DNA of 57,914 nt from Pelargonium nanum (lineage: Eukaryota > Streptophyta > Magnoliopsida > Geraniales > Geraniaceae), in contig JAYMTF010000075.1 of NCBI GenBank assembly GCA_036897485.1, positions 1-57,914 of the forward strand. The letters are read 5' to 3'. Below are positions 26,715-37,765 of this stretch, in pieces; positions within the stretch are counted from its first letter, which is position 1; every line of letters starts with the position of its first letter. The position numbers and the translations under genes were made by a program. The notes under the pieces were generated by a model. The model was given only the letters and a program-made list of their open reading frames with translations, was not told the DNA's origin and did no database searches.

Positions 26715-28645
26715 TCATTCTTCCTTTAGCTGCAAAACTGCAGGTTGTTGATCATTGCCACAATCCATCTCTTTCAGGTTAGTTGTCTTGTGGATATTAG
26801 CCCTAGCAGCAGCTGGGACAATGTGATTGTGTTTTCCCTCATATGCGGTTAGGAGTGCTTTTGGGTCTGTTGAAGCCCTCTCAACATGCTTACGAACATT
26901 GCATCCTACATAAGTGCATTTGTAATAGCTCCTGCACATATATGGTTTGGTTGCATCAGAAATGATCTTTTTAGACAGAACAAGATTTGCAAATAAGATC
27001 AGGCACATTATTGATTATTGAAATTTTCAACTCAATATGTGTATACATAAGAAAGCTAATTTCATTTCATTTTGATACCACCTGGGACAATGAACTTTGA
27101 TACCACCTAGGACAATATCTCTGCAATTTCTACAATGCTCAAGATTATTAATACGTAACTTCGAAATTTCATTTCGGATACCTCAGTCAGACACCAATAC
27201 AAGGCATAATAACACTGAACCATACCAGGAACATTATTAAGCGTGTGAGTGAATAGATTAGAGAGGTCAGTTTTACAATGTAGTATGATTAGATATCATT
27301 TAGCACAAGGATAACATAAATACAAAATCTATTACCTCGGGTGTGTGTTCCCCTTTACTACTTTCTTCCCATACTTGCGCCATCTGTAGCCGTCATCCAA
27401 GAGATCAACTTCAGTTCTTGTCTGAACAATGATCTTTGGTTCTGTAACTGTCCTTTTTATTGAACCTAGCTCTGATGGCCCTGCCCAAGTTTCTGTGTTT
27501 CTGCACACCAAAGGCAAGAAATATTCTATTAGTAGACATAACCAAGAACAGAAGATAAATGTGCAATGTTAGGTTCAACACTTGCCTTCTCTTAGAATTT
27601 CGTTCACAGTCATCATCATCTTCGTTTAGTTTCATTTCAGCATCAATTTCTTCATGGTTACCTGATCTGGTTATCTCTATGGATGTTGCTTGGTTAGATT
27701 CTTGATCCCAATCAGCCACTGGATGAGCAGATACAGTCTCAATTGACCTATTGAAATTTCCCTTAAGATGGGTACCATTTTTTGTACGCCTATTTGATTG
27801 AGGTTGTCCGTGTTTGTGCTGACCTCTGTAAATAATCTCAGTAATTTGGCCGTCAAGAGATCGTTCGACCTGTTTCTTCACATGGCAATTCAGATGTGTA
27901 CATTTGTAGTAGCTTCGCGGAAATTCACTTCCCTTTACCTGTTTCTGCCCATACTTCCTCCAGTTATAGCCATCAGCAGCAGCTTTATCATCAACAACAA
28001 GATTAGGGGTTTGGGATTTTTTATCTGAAGATTGTGTCACAGAACTCTTGGAATACGATGGTGGTAAGGGTTGCATCTGTTGGTTTGTAGTTGCATCAGA
28101 AGTAAGAGATGGATGGTAAGTTGACAGTTCTTCAAGACCCACAAACAAAGAAGGTGCACATGCATAATCAAAATGCAAATGAGACTGCGAAAGTGCAGCC
28201 TGTGCTGTGACTTGTGCCAGGGCCTGCTGGTGGGACATTCCTAAGGGACTCTACAAGAATTCAAAAGAGCAGATAAATAAAAGAGCAAAAGCAAAGACTG
28301 ATTGCATGTTAACACTTAAATTCTAAAAAATAAAAGAGCAAAACCAAATACCTGAGGTGAAAAGAACCCAGGCGAGTTGAGCAGCACTGAAGGACTCAAA
28401 CCTGGCGGCACAGTGAAAATACAAGGCTGAGCAACCACCAAATTCAGTGGCCTACTCTGCTTAAACCCTGAATTGTCCCCCACTGGCACTGCCATTGGCG
28501 ATTGCATAGCTCCAGCGAGCAGCTGCGAGAACGAGCGGTGCTCCGGGTCAGGGTAGCAGTCGGTCATGGGACCGGGGCTGAAGACGCCGTCGAGGCAGGG
28601 CCACGGTGGCGCTGAGACTGTGGAAGACTCTTGCTTCTCCACCAT
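26715..28645 (-). CDS. WRKY factor group I (WRKY-b), WRKY3/4/58-like, with WRKYGKK in C-terminal domain
   Basis: W-box-binding transcription factor of 446 residues. Exons: 28645-28352, 28250-27586, 27500-27336 and 26931-26715. The exon 1 end has the [15 protein letters not shown] motif and exon 2 the [16 protein letters not shown] motif of the WRKY3/WRKY4 branch. The N-terminal domain has normal WRKYGQK at residues 195-201 and a C-X4-C-X22-H-X-H finger (Cys 215, Cys 220, His 243, His 245). The C-terminal domain, which normally provides W-box binding, has WRKYGKK at 360-366 (Lys 365 coded by AAG at 27367-27365) and an intact C-X4-C-X23-H-X-H finger. WRKYGKK is known from some group IIc proteins, where it changes site preference; in group I it is unusual. 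Intron 2 is again GC-AG. It is the tandem paralogue of WRKY-a. Several W-box cores lie upstream. Confidence 0.93.
27501..27585 (-). other. GC-AG intron in WRKY-b
   Basis: The donor is GAAG|GCAAGT and the acceptor TGCAG. The position and phase are the same as in WRKY-a, so the GC donor predates the duplication. The donor otherwise matches the consensus strongly, as is usual for GC introns. Confidence 0.8.
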
Positions 28646-29812
28646 TGATCCAAGCTTTTGAATATAGTGGTAATTACTTCAACTCTAGCCTTATCTGAGC
28701 CATAGTATCGGAAAAGTTGGGTTTTGGCGGCTTTCGTGGTGGGAAAGAGACATGACTCTGACATTTGTACAACATTTATTTTGTTTGGCTGTCAAGTTGT
28801 GCGGTCAAGTTGGGTGTCAAAAAGCGTCTCATTCCTACTCTCTAGTCTCAATGAGTCAATGTAAGTGTAAATAATACACGAGTATTCATTCGTAAGTGTT
28901 AATTGCGCTGATTTTTCATAGCAACGGTGACAGATATGAAAAAGAAAATTCTCCGTGTCGGCAATACTTTTTTTCTCAACTCACTCAACAAGTCTGACAA
29001 AAAAACGAATGACTTAACTAACTCATTTGCCATTAAGTTTGTAGACTAACTTGCAAATCAAAAAAAGGACACTACCAAGCCGAAACACAATGGCTAAAAC
29101 ATGAAATCTTGACTTTCTGAAACGTAAAACAACTCCCCAAAATATCATACAATTCCTTTAGCTTCATCTTCCTCTTTAACAAAAAAATCTCATCCAAAAA
29201 ATGAGCTACCAATACAACCTCTTGCAAGATCCACAACAACAAAGAGAGAGACCCAGCTATGATCTTGTTTTGCTTGCCAGAACAAGCAGAGACAGAGCCA
29301 AGAATATATTTGGTCATACCAATAGTAGATCTGACTGGAAAACAGCTCTGGTCCCAGGAATGCAAAGGCATGGTGGCAGACTCTGCTCCTTCCTATGTTC
29401 TCTTTCTTCATCTGCAGAAACATCTAGGGTTTTGAAATTGCATAAAGCTGAGATATTTTGAAATAAGATTTAAATAAATGGTCACGCAAACTCTCTTGGC
29501 TGCAAGATCCCTCCGGTGCTGTGGACATGTGAACTCTCAGGGAAATGAAACAAGAAATGAAGCTGCAGTGCATGGTGATGATGATCTTTGGTTGTTGGTA
29601 GCAACAAACGATGTGTCATTGTATTTGTACATTAATTTGCATGCTTAAAAGGGCAGCTCAATGCTAATGTATATCTACTGAATGATTCCAAAATCTCTCT
29701 TTTGTTCTACTAATATATTCAATGATATTTCTCTCTAAAAACCATGCATGAGCAAATCGTGTTATCGGCATTCAATCTAAAACGTGCATGTTATACGGAG
29801 TATACAGAGCAC
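28646..29812. other. WRKY-b promoter region and 3' flank of the DUF3598-like gene
   Basis: The first 250 bases hold the W-box cores described separately. Bases 29070-29460 have open frames on both strands, but none resembles a known protein. Bases 29460-29812 may include the 3' UTR of the DUF3598-like gene. I see no further gene. Confidence 0.4.
28791..28858 (-). promoter_or_regulatory. Cluster of W-box cores upstream of WRKY-b
   Basis: Four TTGAC cores on the minus strand (GTCAA on the plus strand) occur in about 70 bases, at 28791, 28804, 28816 and 28851. The second is a full W-box, TTGACC. They lie 145-215 bases upstream of the WRKY-b start codon. WRKY genes are often auto- or cross-regulated through such clusters (family knowledge); use here is inferred. 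Confidence 0.5.
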
Positions 29813-32800
29813 TCACATTTTGGTCTCAGAAAAATAAGTTGTGACAGCCGTGCCTTCTACATCCAATGTGCGAACCAGTCTTTGTCTCTTGCCAGATCCC
29901 TCCAGCCAGCAGAATTCCAATTGGAAAGTATTAAACTCCGCAATATACTTTCCCACGTCAGAAGGGTATCCCATGTACATGCCCCCAGGTAACAATGTAA
30001 TCCGGTAACCTCCTTCGAATTTAATTAAGTTTTCTGACATGGTACCCGTCCAGTGCACATTTGTGGTAACATCGCTTCCTTTCAATGTTGTATTAATATC
30101 CTGATACATACAATACAAGTAAAGAGGGACTTAAAGTCTTGAAATTGACCATGACCGTCACAATAAACGACAGTGTTACAGAGGTAAACAACTCATTGAT
30201 CGAATCCCAAAAATACAATTTAATTACTACTATAAATGTACTTCAACATCCCCATTTCAATAAGGAAATAAACAGGAGTCATGAGTGAGGAAGCCATATA
30301 TTACCCCAGATATTTTTTCCAGGTGTTAGATGTAGCTTGGCAGTTGGGAGTGTCATTGAATCTTAGTTGCATTGAGTGTAGTGAATTAATATTTTTAATA
30401 TTATAAAAGAAACCATCGTAAGACCGATTTCAGAAGCATAGGTCCACACTCAGACACTCCACACAGGTTGATGCTTTATTGATGTTATAAGTGTGTGACT
30501 AGTTATTGGTTGGAATTCTCTTAAAGACTCTTAATGATCAAGAATGTCAAGCAACCCAAATCAACTCTGCAGTATTTTCTACGTAGAGGGCGGGTTGGAG
30601 CAAAACTTACCTGAATTATCTGGCCATTGTCATCCATTTCAAGTAATACAGTAGCATCGGCTTCATCAACTGTTGCTCCATAAATACTACTGCGTTTAGT
30701 TATAGAATGACTTTTCCAGTTACCGAGAAATGGTGTGATTCTACTCGTGTCATCCTGCAACCAATAGAATTTTTCACAAAACTTGATACACGATGTTCTA
30801 CAAATAAATCATAACAAACCTATAGTATACTTTTGTCACTGACTAAAGTTCTTGATTAGCTTACCATTGAATTGTCAAGTGAAGGATGTGAAACCATCCC
30901 ATTTCCTCTTTCCTCGAGGAAGATTAGAAGCATTTCTAGAACTCCTTTTGGGTTCATTATATGGAATACCCTTGCTCGCAAATCTTTTATCTGAGAATAC
31001 AGGCAACTCTCGCATACTAAAGAAGGTCGACGAGGAGGGAGCTTAAGATTTCTGCATGGAAGTATAAAATTCGGGAAAAGGAGACACCAGAAGTAAGCAT
31101 TGGAATTACTGGGCAAACTTTTAGTCACATTTGATGCATGAGGAACACCTTTTAGTGGAAAGTACTAAAGTAGCACTCACTTGGGTGATTCTTCTCCAGT
31201 ATCATCTTCCCCCAGCACCCCTTGTCTTAGAACATATTCTAACATTCCAGTATTCTGGTACCTTAGAGCAAATGCTCTCTCATTTGGGAAAAAACCAATC
31301 TGCAGACTCATCATAATGATGACAACCAGAAAGCAATGTGATCACGATAATATACAAATCATTTTTCAGAACAAATAGCTTGAGTCAACTATAAATTTTC
31401 AATGTATTACAACTCACTTGCTGGTATGTGTCCACAGTGAACATGTTGGTTTCTTTCACTTTGTACTCTGCCCATTCTGGCTCCTCATCGTAAGTATCTA
31501 ATGCAGGTTGTTTAATGTATAGCCTAGAGTAAAATAACATTGAAAACTTGTATCAAAGAACAACCAGGAACAACCAGGTCTTTTTAAACAATTATAACTA
31601 AGCTAATAGCATATAACTTGTTCACTTCACCGAAGAAAAGGATAGACATGGAGGGAAAAAAACAAATTCAAAATGGCTCATCATAACCTGCAGTGTCCTT
31701 TGTGACTACATGTCAAACATAGCATTGAAATTACAACCATAAAGTACCGTGTATGAAACAACATTACTACATTCCTCACTCAGGAAGCCTTTTTTCTTCT
31801 GAAACAACGAGAACCTAGCAGTAATTCCAGCTTAAATCTGAAGAGCTCAGACCTCAAAATAGCACTGTATATAGCAGGATCTTTAGAAGTCTTGTATTTT
31901 CTAATCACTAGAGTAACCAAAGCATTAAACATATGTAGAATTAATGAGCTACAAGTTCAAACTCTGAACAAAAGCTTGGCTAATGGTTCAATTATCATCA
32001 ACTATTCCGTTAATCAATATGTAGACAACCAACTAAAATCATGACGCGAACAAAAATTGAATAGCATCATTTCATGTTCTTTATTTTCTTTAGGTATATG
32101 ATGGATTTGTCCCTTTTGTTTATAGTTTCTATTGTGATTTGAAAAATAGTAGAAATCCTTCTCATTTGCGTAGAACTCCCCTGGTCAGAATCATTGGAGC
32201 AATTATTCCAATAAACACTTGAGCCCATAGCTGTAGTTTATAGAGAAAGAAAAAGAAAAAGAAATCATGTTTATTCAATTAAATGTTCATAAGAAAAACA
32301 CACAATAAATTTGTCTTATATAGAAGAAATTCCACAAATGTATTTATAGATGAAACTAGTTTTTGATAAGCTCCGCCATCACAAGCACTAATCAGTAGTT
32401 TATATCAATATATTACAAAATGACTTCCAATGGCAACAGGTCAATACTGTAATGATCATCATTTCATATTAATTCGGTAAATGCCTTTAATTTCATAATT
32501 TCAACATCTTAAATCTGATTGTTCCTGGAAAATATAAACGCCGTGGCAAATTTCAAATTATCACCAGTAAATTGAACTAATATGGCAACACAAATATAAT
32601 AAAAGGAACTATCTTTGTGGGGACTGAAGCTTACGTTTGGATAAGACTGATATTTTCATCATCTCCATAAGGAATCGCTGAAAGCTTTGTGCTAACTTTC
32701 TGCAAAAGCTTCCCATTGGTATCAAATTGCTGCAAAAACCGATCAAGACTCAAATTCCAACTGGGTTACCAAGAAAATGCAGGAAAATCCAACAAGACAA

Positions 32801-33147
32801 CAAAACAAACAGTTCCAAATCCAAAACACAGGATTGAGAGACAATGGACTTAGGGTACCCACATGAAAAGAACTGGTCCACTTGCCAACATTAAGGTCCA
32901 CGAAACGGCGCAAGTTGTCAATGGTCACGGCTTCCACATCAGACTGTTGCTGCTCTTAATCTTGGCTTGTACTTGCTGAGGAAGACGGAGAGCTCCTGAG
33001 TACTCGAGCTTTGAGGCTCCGGGAAGCTGAAATGGGTAGCGAAAATGGTTTGGGATAACAGAGATCTATGGGTTTGGATTGGATTCTGTTGGGGTTGGGC
33101 AAATTGGCAATCGGAAGGACTGGGAGTGTACAGTGAAGCGATGCCAT
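29813..33147 (-). pseudogene. DUF3598-like plastid protein with in-frame stop codon, seven exons
   Basis: Protein of unknown function resembling the DUF3598 family, which is shared with cyanobacteria; the name is my best recognition, not a search result. Exons: 33147-32863, 32729-32635, 31523-31418, 31299-31181, 31051-30865, 30754-30611 and 30100-29813. All frames close, giving 407 codons before the final stop. The N terminus (MASLHCTLPVLPIANLP, then Ser-rich) looks like a chloroplast transit peptide. TAA at 32958-32956 then interrupts the frame at codon 64, just before the conserved start VTIDNLRRFVDLNVGKWTSS. No in-frame ATG follows in exon 1. Removing the 60-base GT...AG segment 33003-32944 would restore the frame, but it is very short and GC-rich for an intron. 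The rest, including CESCLYSQ and GGYRITLLPGGMYMGYPSDV, shows no decay. It is a nonsense allele, a very recent pseudogene, a cryptic intron or a sequence error. Confidence 0.6.
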
Positions 33148-34497
33148 GAATGAGCACAGAGTTATTTGATTTCAAGTCTCAGCTCAAGGTGTGTCTGTCA
33201 GGAGCCATTTTCCACGGGAACAAAATTGGGAGAGATAACCAATGATTTTCCATAAATAACCCTGATCTAACTCTGAAAATTTAAAAGCAGGGAAATCCGA
33301 AAAAGTCCAAAATAGTCTTTAAACTATTCATATTATGTTATTTTAGTTCGTAAACTTTCAAGTGTTAAAGATTTGTCCAAAGTTTTGAATTTTGTTTCGA
33401 TTCTGACTAAATTATGATAAAAATGGTGTCGAATTAGTCATTTTAGTTAGAATGGTCACTACAATTCTTAAATTTGTATGACAGTGATAACAAAAAAAGA
33501 GATCACCTCCTACATAAGAAAATATCCATCATTTCATGTTGAAGAAAAGATAATTGTTAATGGGGAGGGTATTTGCACGAAGGAGGATGTGCAGACAATC
33601 GATCAAACAATATCATCGAGTTTAACGATAAAAGAAACCAAAGCGACATCATCGGAGTAAGGAGCTTTCGTCCTCAAAAGACTGACTTGGACAAGAAGCT
33701 AATTCAAAACACGCACACATCAGGTGTTAGTTTAACCACTAGTGAAAGAATCAAAGAACCTAACACGAACTTTGATCCAACTTGGCGCATCGAGTGAACA
33801 AGAAAACTTCTTAATAATCTCTTAGACTAACAAGAGAGTTGTAATGAGAATGAGAGGGCATTGTGGTTGTATTGTTTTATCTCCTTTTTCTCCCTAAACT
33901 ATCTCTCTGTATTTTTCTCTTTTCATGTAAGTCTCAATTGGATTCCTTGTTATCTTCCCTAAAATTTTGTTGAATAAAAGGCCATGGAAGCCAGTTTAGT
34001 GAAAATTTCAGAATTTGGGTAGTTATCAGTAATAGCAAAGAAAAAGTCTCATTTCTTGCTCCGGTCAATCATGAAACCAATAAAGTCAAAACTGAGACCA
34101 GATCTACCACACAGACACAATCATCTGAGCCACCTATGAACCTATATATCTGTCAAGCAAAGTAACAACTTGCCAGAGATTGCAAGAATCTGCTCCTGTT
34201 TTTTTCCGGAATCAGTGGCCATTTTTCAGTAAACAAAATCACATGATAGGGACCCTCCAACTCAGATTCATCACTCATTTCATTTCAAAAGTTTATCCAA
34301 TAAATAAAGCTATCTCTTTAACATTTCAAACACCATGCATCATTGCACTACCCTCACCCAACAATTGCCACCCAATTTCAGGTCAACAATCAAAATAAAA
34401 CAACCAAAAAAAAGTGGAACACAATTCAATTTTCTTGCCTAAATTTCCTAAAGATTGATCTCCTTCAATGTTAATGCTCGAATGCATATCAATGTGG
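33148..34497. other. Intergenic region between DUF3598-like and ENODL genes
   Basis: Bases 33300-33450 contain phrases such as AGTTCGTAAACTTTCAAGTG and TTTGTCCAAAGTTTTGAATT that look like a common dispersed plant repeat. Open frames at 33478-33797 on the plus strand have no recognisable product. The right part is the 3' flank of the ENODL gene. Confidence 0.4.
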
Positions 34498-36487
34498 TTA
34501 CCAGAAGCGGATGATAGTGTCCCACAGAGCACCGATGGCAAAGACAGCAGGCAGCACAAAGTGGCCACTTCTGTAGGATGGCGGGGCATTGCTCTTTATT
34601 GGGGAAGCCTTGGGAGGGGGAGGAAGGTTTTCGACATGGACTGCTAGTTTCATGCCTCCATAACAGAATCCTTTTCCACTTATGAAATAGTAGTTTCGGG
34701 TCACATTCAGTGGAACCACATCCCTTCCCGCCCCTGTAGTCCAGTTGTGAAGGAAATGGTCGGAGTTGCAAGTCTCATAGTCTGTCTTGTTCACCTCAAG
34801 CACATTCATTTGGTTCCTATCATACACAAAAACTAGAAAGGGAATGGCATAGAGTTAGTAACACATAAGGTATTATGAATGCTAGTGAATACATAAAGAC
34901 GTTAAATTTTAACTTAGTAGCTACATTTCCAATTGCACCTGTAGATCAACTCCGAAAGTCACAATAGGATATCTAAAAACAAATTATAAAATACCACAAA
35001 ACAATCTGTCACAGACACTAGCACTTCATCATCATCATTGGTCAAGTGTGAACTAAATTTTGGCATAATAGCAATCATAATTTTATTCAGGTTTCTTCGT
35101 AAAACTTACAGTGATCACAAAGGATATATACTATAACATACGTCTATTGGCCTCTCAGCTCGCAATATATTGCGCAGAATGGAAACAATTGAGCTATAGC
35201 TCGAAGAATGATATAAGCACATTGTAAAAACTACGTATATTTTGTAAACTATATACAGCCAGCAGCTCAGGCAAGCACACAGTAAATCAAAAGAAGAGAG
35301 AGTTGCAAAAGGCTAAACTTAGTCAAATGATATAACAAATAAAGATTATCGTGATAACGTGGAATGATGGAGAAGATTTTTCTATTGCATCTGAGCTAAA
35401 TGCTTCACACTTTGTTAAAATTGATAGGTATGTCTTCACTTATGAACTCCTCATAGCTAGTACACCTAATTGGGGGTGTGAATTCATCAGGAAACATATT
35501 GAGGTCTATATCAGTTTCTCACCCAACAATCCTCCTAAAGGCTAAAGGATCAATGACTGGTCAGTTCAACAAACTGTCCAGCTTTCGGACAACAATCGAT
35601 GAACCTGAGAAAACTCTACTTTAATTAGTGAACTAACACCACTTAGATAGCTTTTGGATAAAACTTTTTTGTGCAGGAGCTCTGAATGAGAAATGGAAAT
35701 GGGACTCCATATTCATTGTTATGGTAAAAAAAAGGTCATAATCCAAACATCATAAATGAGAATCTCATTTCTATTCTCATTCTTGATTCCCATTTCTGAA
35801 CCAAAAATTCTAATACAAACCCTACTTAACATTCTAATACTATGGAATTGAATTGCCACCAGAAGAAAAATCTAGGAAAAGAGTTAAAGATCAATTATTT
35901 ACCTAACTAACAAGAACCCAAGAAAGTTGAAGAAAAAGAGAAGGCTCTGCAGCTATTTTGAGACAGCAAAGAACCATACTGTATACAGCAAGCTAGCTAT
36001 AGATGGAGATCCAAGCTCAAGTAAAATCATGAATGAACTACCAGTAACAAAATAATTCTCCTTTCTATTTCTTAAATATGAAACTCAGCAAAGCTGAAAA
36101 GCAGGAATCTGCCCAAATAAGCTCATACAGTAACCAAAATGGGAAAGAAAAAAAAAATCCATCTTTGTTTCTCAGTAGAGCTACAAATCCCATGAACAGA
36201 TCTGATCTAAACCAAAAAAATACAGTAACCCAATAGAGAAAACATACAAAAAACCAAGAAACAAGCACAATCAAAGAGCAGATCTAAAGGTTTTTATTGT
36301 ACTTACAGAGCCAGTCACCATTGTAGAAGTGCTTGTCCTGAGCCCAAATGGTGTAGTTGACATTGGTAGTCCAACCCATGTTGGCTCCCACAGTCCACCG
36401 CGTCGCCGCCACTTCCGGGACAAGCACCACCACCGCGAATGCCAGCACCGCCGCCGGAAACCAGAACCCAGCTCTCACTGCCCCCAT
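34498..36487 (-). CDS. Early nodulin-like / lamin-like phytocyanin, probably GPI-anchored
   Basis: Secreted plastocyanin-like protein of the ENODL class, 171 residues. Two exons: 36487-36307 and 34832-34498, with a 1.47-kb intron. The start at 36487 (MGAVRAGFWF) directly begins a hydrophobic signal peptide, ending near VAA (residue 28); an upstream in-frame ATG at 36529 would add 14 polar residues and is less likely. The phytocyanin fold is clear: TRWTVGANMGWTTNVNYT, WAQDKHFYNGDWLFFVYDRN, VLEVNKTDYETC and YYFISGKGFCYGGMKLAV, with two Cys for the disulfide. The copper His ligands of true cupredoxins are replaced (Asn in RNQMNVLEV, Phe before the second Cys), so it should not bind blue copper. 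A Pro-rich linker and hydrophobic C terminus (FVLPAVFAIGALW) suggest a GPI anchor. N-glycosylation sequons are present. Its role is probably at the cell surface or wall. Confidence 0.9.
35685..35783. repeat. Imperfect inverted repeat in the ENODL intron
   Basis: GAATGAGAAATGGAAATGGG near 35685 and the reverse complement of the sequence ending TTCTATTCTCATTC near 35783 agree over most of 25 bases. The words ATCCAAAC and CTCATTTCTATTCTCATTC are common in hAT-type MITEs, so this may be a MITE relic. Confidence 0.35.
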
Positions 36488-37765
36488 TGCTGCTGCAGCT
36501 TCTCCGGAACTCTCTTCAAAACACACCACAAGACTCTGTTTCTTGAGAACCTCTGTTTTCTTTCTTTTGTGTGTGTGGGTTTGATTTTCTTGGGTTTTTT
36601 GCTAGCTGGTTTGTCTGTTTATATGCATGTTCTCTTGGCTTATCTAGAAGCTGGTTACTTTCTAGATCTACAACTAACATAGATTATGAAGAATAATTTA
36701 TTTTAAAAATTTTGAATTAAAAATGATTAGTACCGTTAACAAGTTAACTAAAAAAGGTAGTGTGTTGAGACAGAGTTGAAGATTTCCAGCTTCACTGTCT
36801 GTCCTAATTTCGCACACACCAATTTACTTTAACTATTTATTATTAATTTAGTAACTACTCTGTAATTATTAATTGTGCTACTTTGCTTTTCACTTTAATG
36901 AAGAATCTACAGTTTTTAGTTGGAGAATCTGTGCTGTGAAAGTTGTGAAATGCATAGGTTTAGAGATTGGAACTTGGTCTCTGCTGTTTACAGTTGCTTA
37001 TATTACTTTTTCTTTTTTCATCTTTTTAATCATAATTTATCCTTTATTTGTATTTGGGTTGCCATGCAAAAACATAAGTTGAGTCTTAAATCTTAATCCA
37101 TCTTTAGGTTTTTGTTTGTGATATTTTACTTCAATTTACAAAAAATCATGAACTTTTCAGAAGTAGAAAAGATAAAGGAATACAAATTGTTTAGAGCTCA
37201 CCCAAACAAGTAGTACCACTCACAAGCTATCGTTTATCTACTTGTAACATGTTAGCTGACCAAACAATTGACTGGAGGTGCCACGTCATAATCCAGTGTC
37301 AATTATGAGTACCATAAATATTACTATTAGATGTGAAACATTCACAACCAAGCTTTGCTCCAACAAACAATGATAATAACCAGTAAAATACTCATGCTAA
37401 ACTACTAACACGAAGCTTTGGTCCAAAATTTAATTTATGTTGATACATTTCAAATATTTCCCATTTATAGCCAAATCAACAGGTGAAAAAAAAAAAACCA
37501 GTCACATTTATGCAAGTTACATTACTTGTAGAAAAAGAACAAGATTGAACCATAACTTCAACCCTTCCTTTTGATTCAAAACTACACCAACTTCAAATAA
37601 TTCAAGTTACATTTATAGTACACATATCCTCCAACTAATGCTAATCTTTACCTTATAAAAAAATGCAATCCTCTCTGTTTCTTCCTTTTAAACTATCCAC
37701 ATTTCGTGACTTCAAAATTTTATTTCATTGTTCCCATAAACAGCTGACAGAGACTTGAGCTCCAC
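36488..37765. other. Intergenic region between ENODL and chorismate mutase CM-a
   Basis: Contains the ENODL leader and promoter (to about 36700), then AT-rich DNA and the 3' flank of CM-a. No open frame resembles a protein and no structured RNA is evident. Confidence 0.5.
36618..36623 (-). promoter_or_regulatory. Probable TATA box of the ENODL gene
   Basis: On the minus strand GCATATAAACAG contains TATAAA about 130 bases upstream of the chosen start codon. Initiation about 30 bases downstream would give a leader of around 100 bases. Confidence 0.45.

Noticed and set aside
29072-29461. Possible small gene between WRKY-b and the DUF3598-like gene
   Set aside because: Frames on both strands overlap but none has a convincing start context, splice sites or known motif.
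33478-33797. Two plus-strand frames of 60 and 74 codons in intergenic DNA
   Set aside because: No recognisable motif, no promoter, and they lie within repeat-like sequence.
36488-36529. Upstream in-frame ATG of the ENODL gene (MVCFEESSGEAAAA)
   Set aside because: It would place a polar, acidic stretch before the signal peptide; the downstream ATG gives a canonical one and the usual family start.
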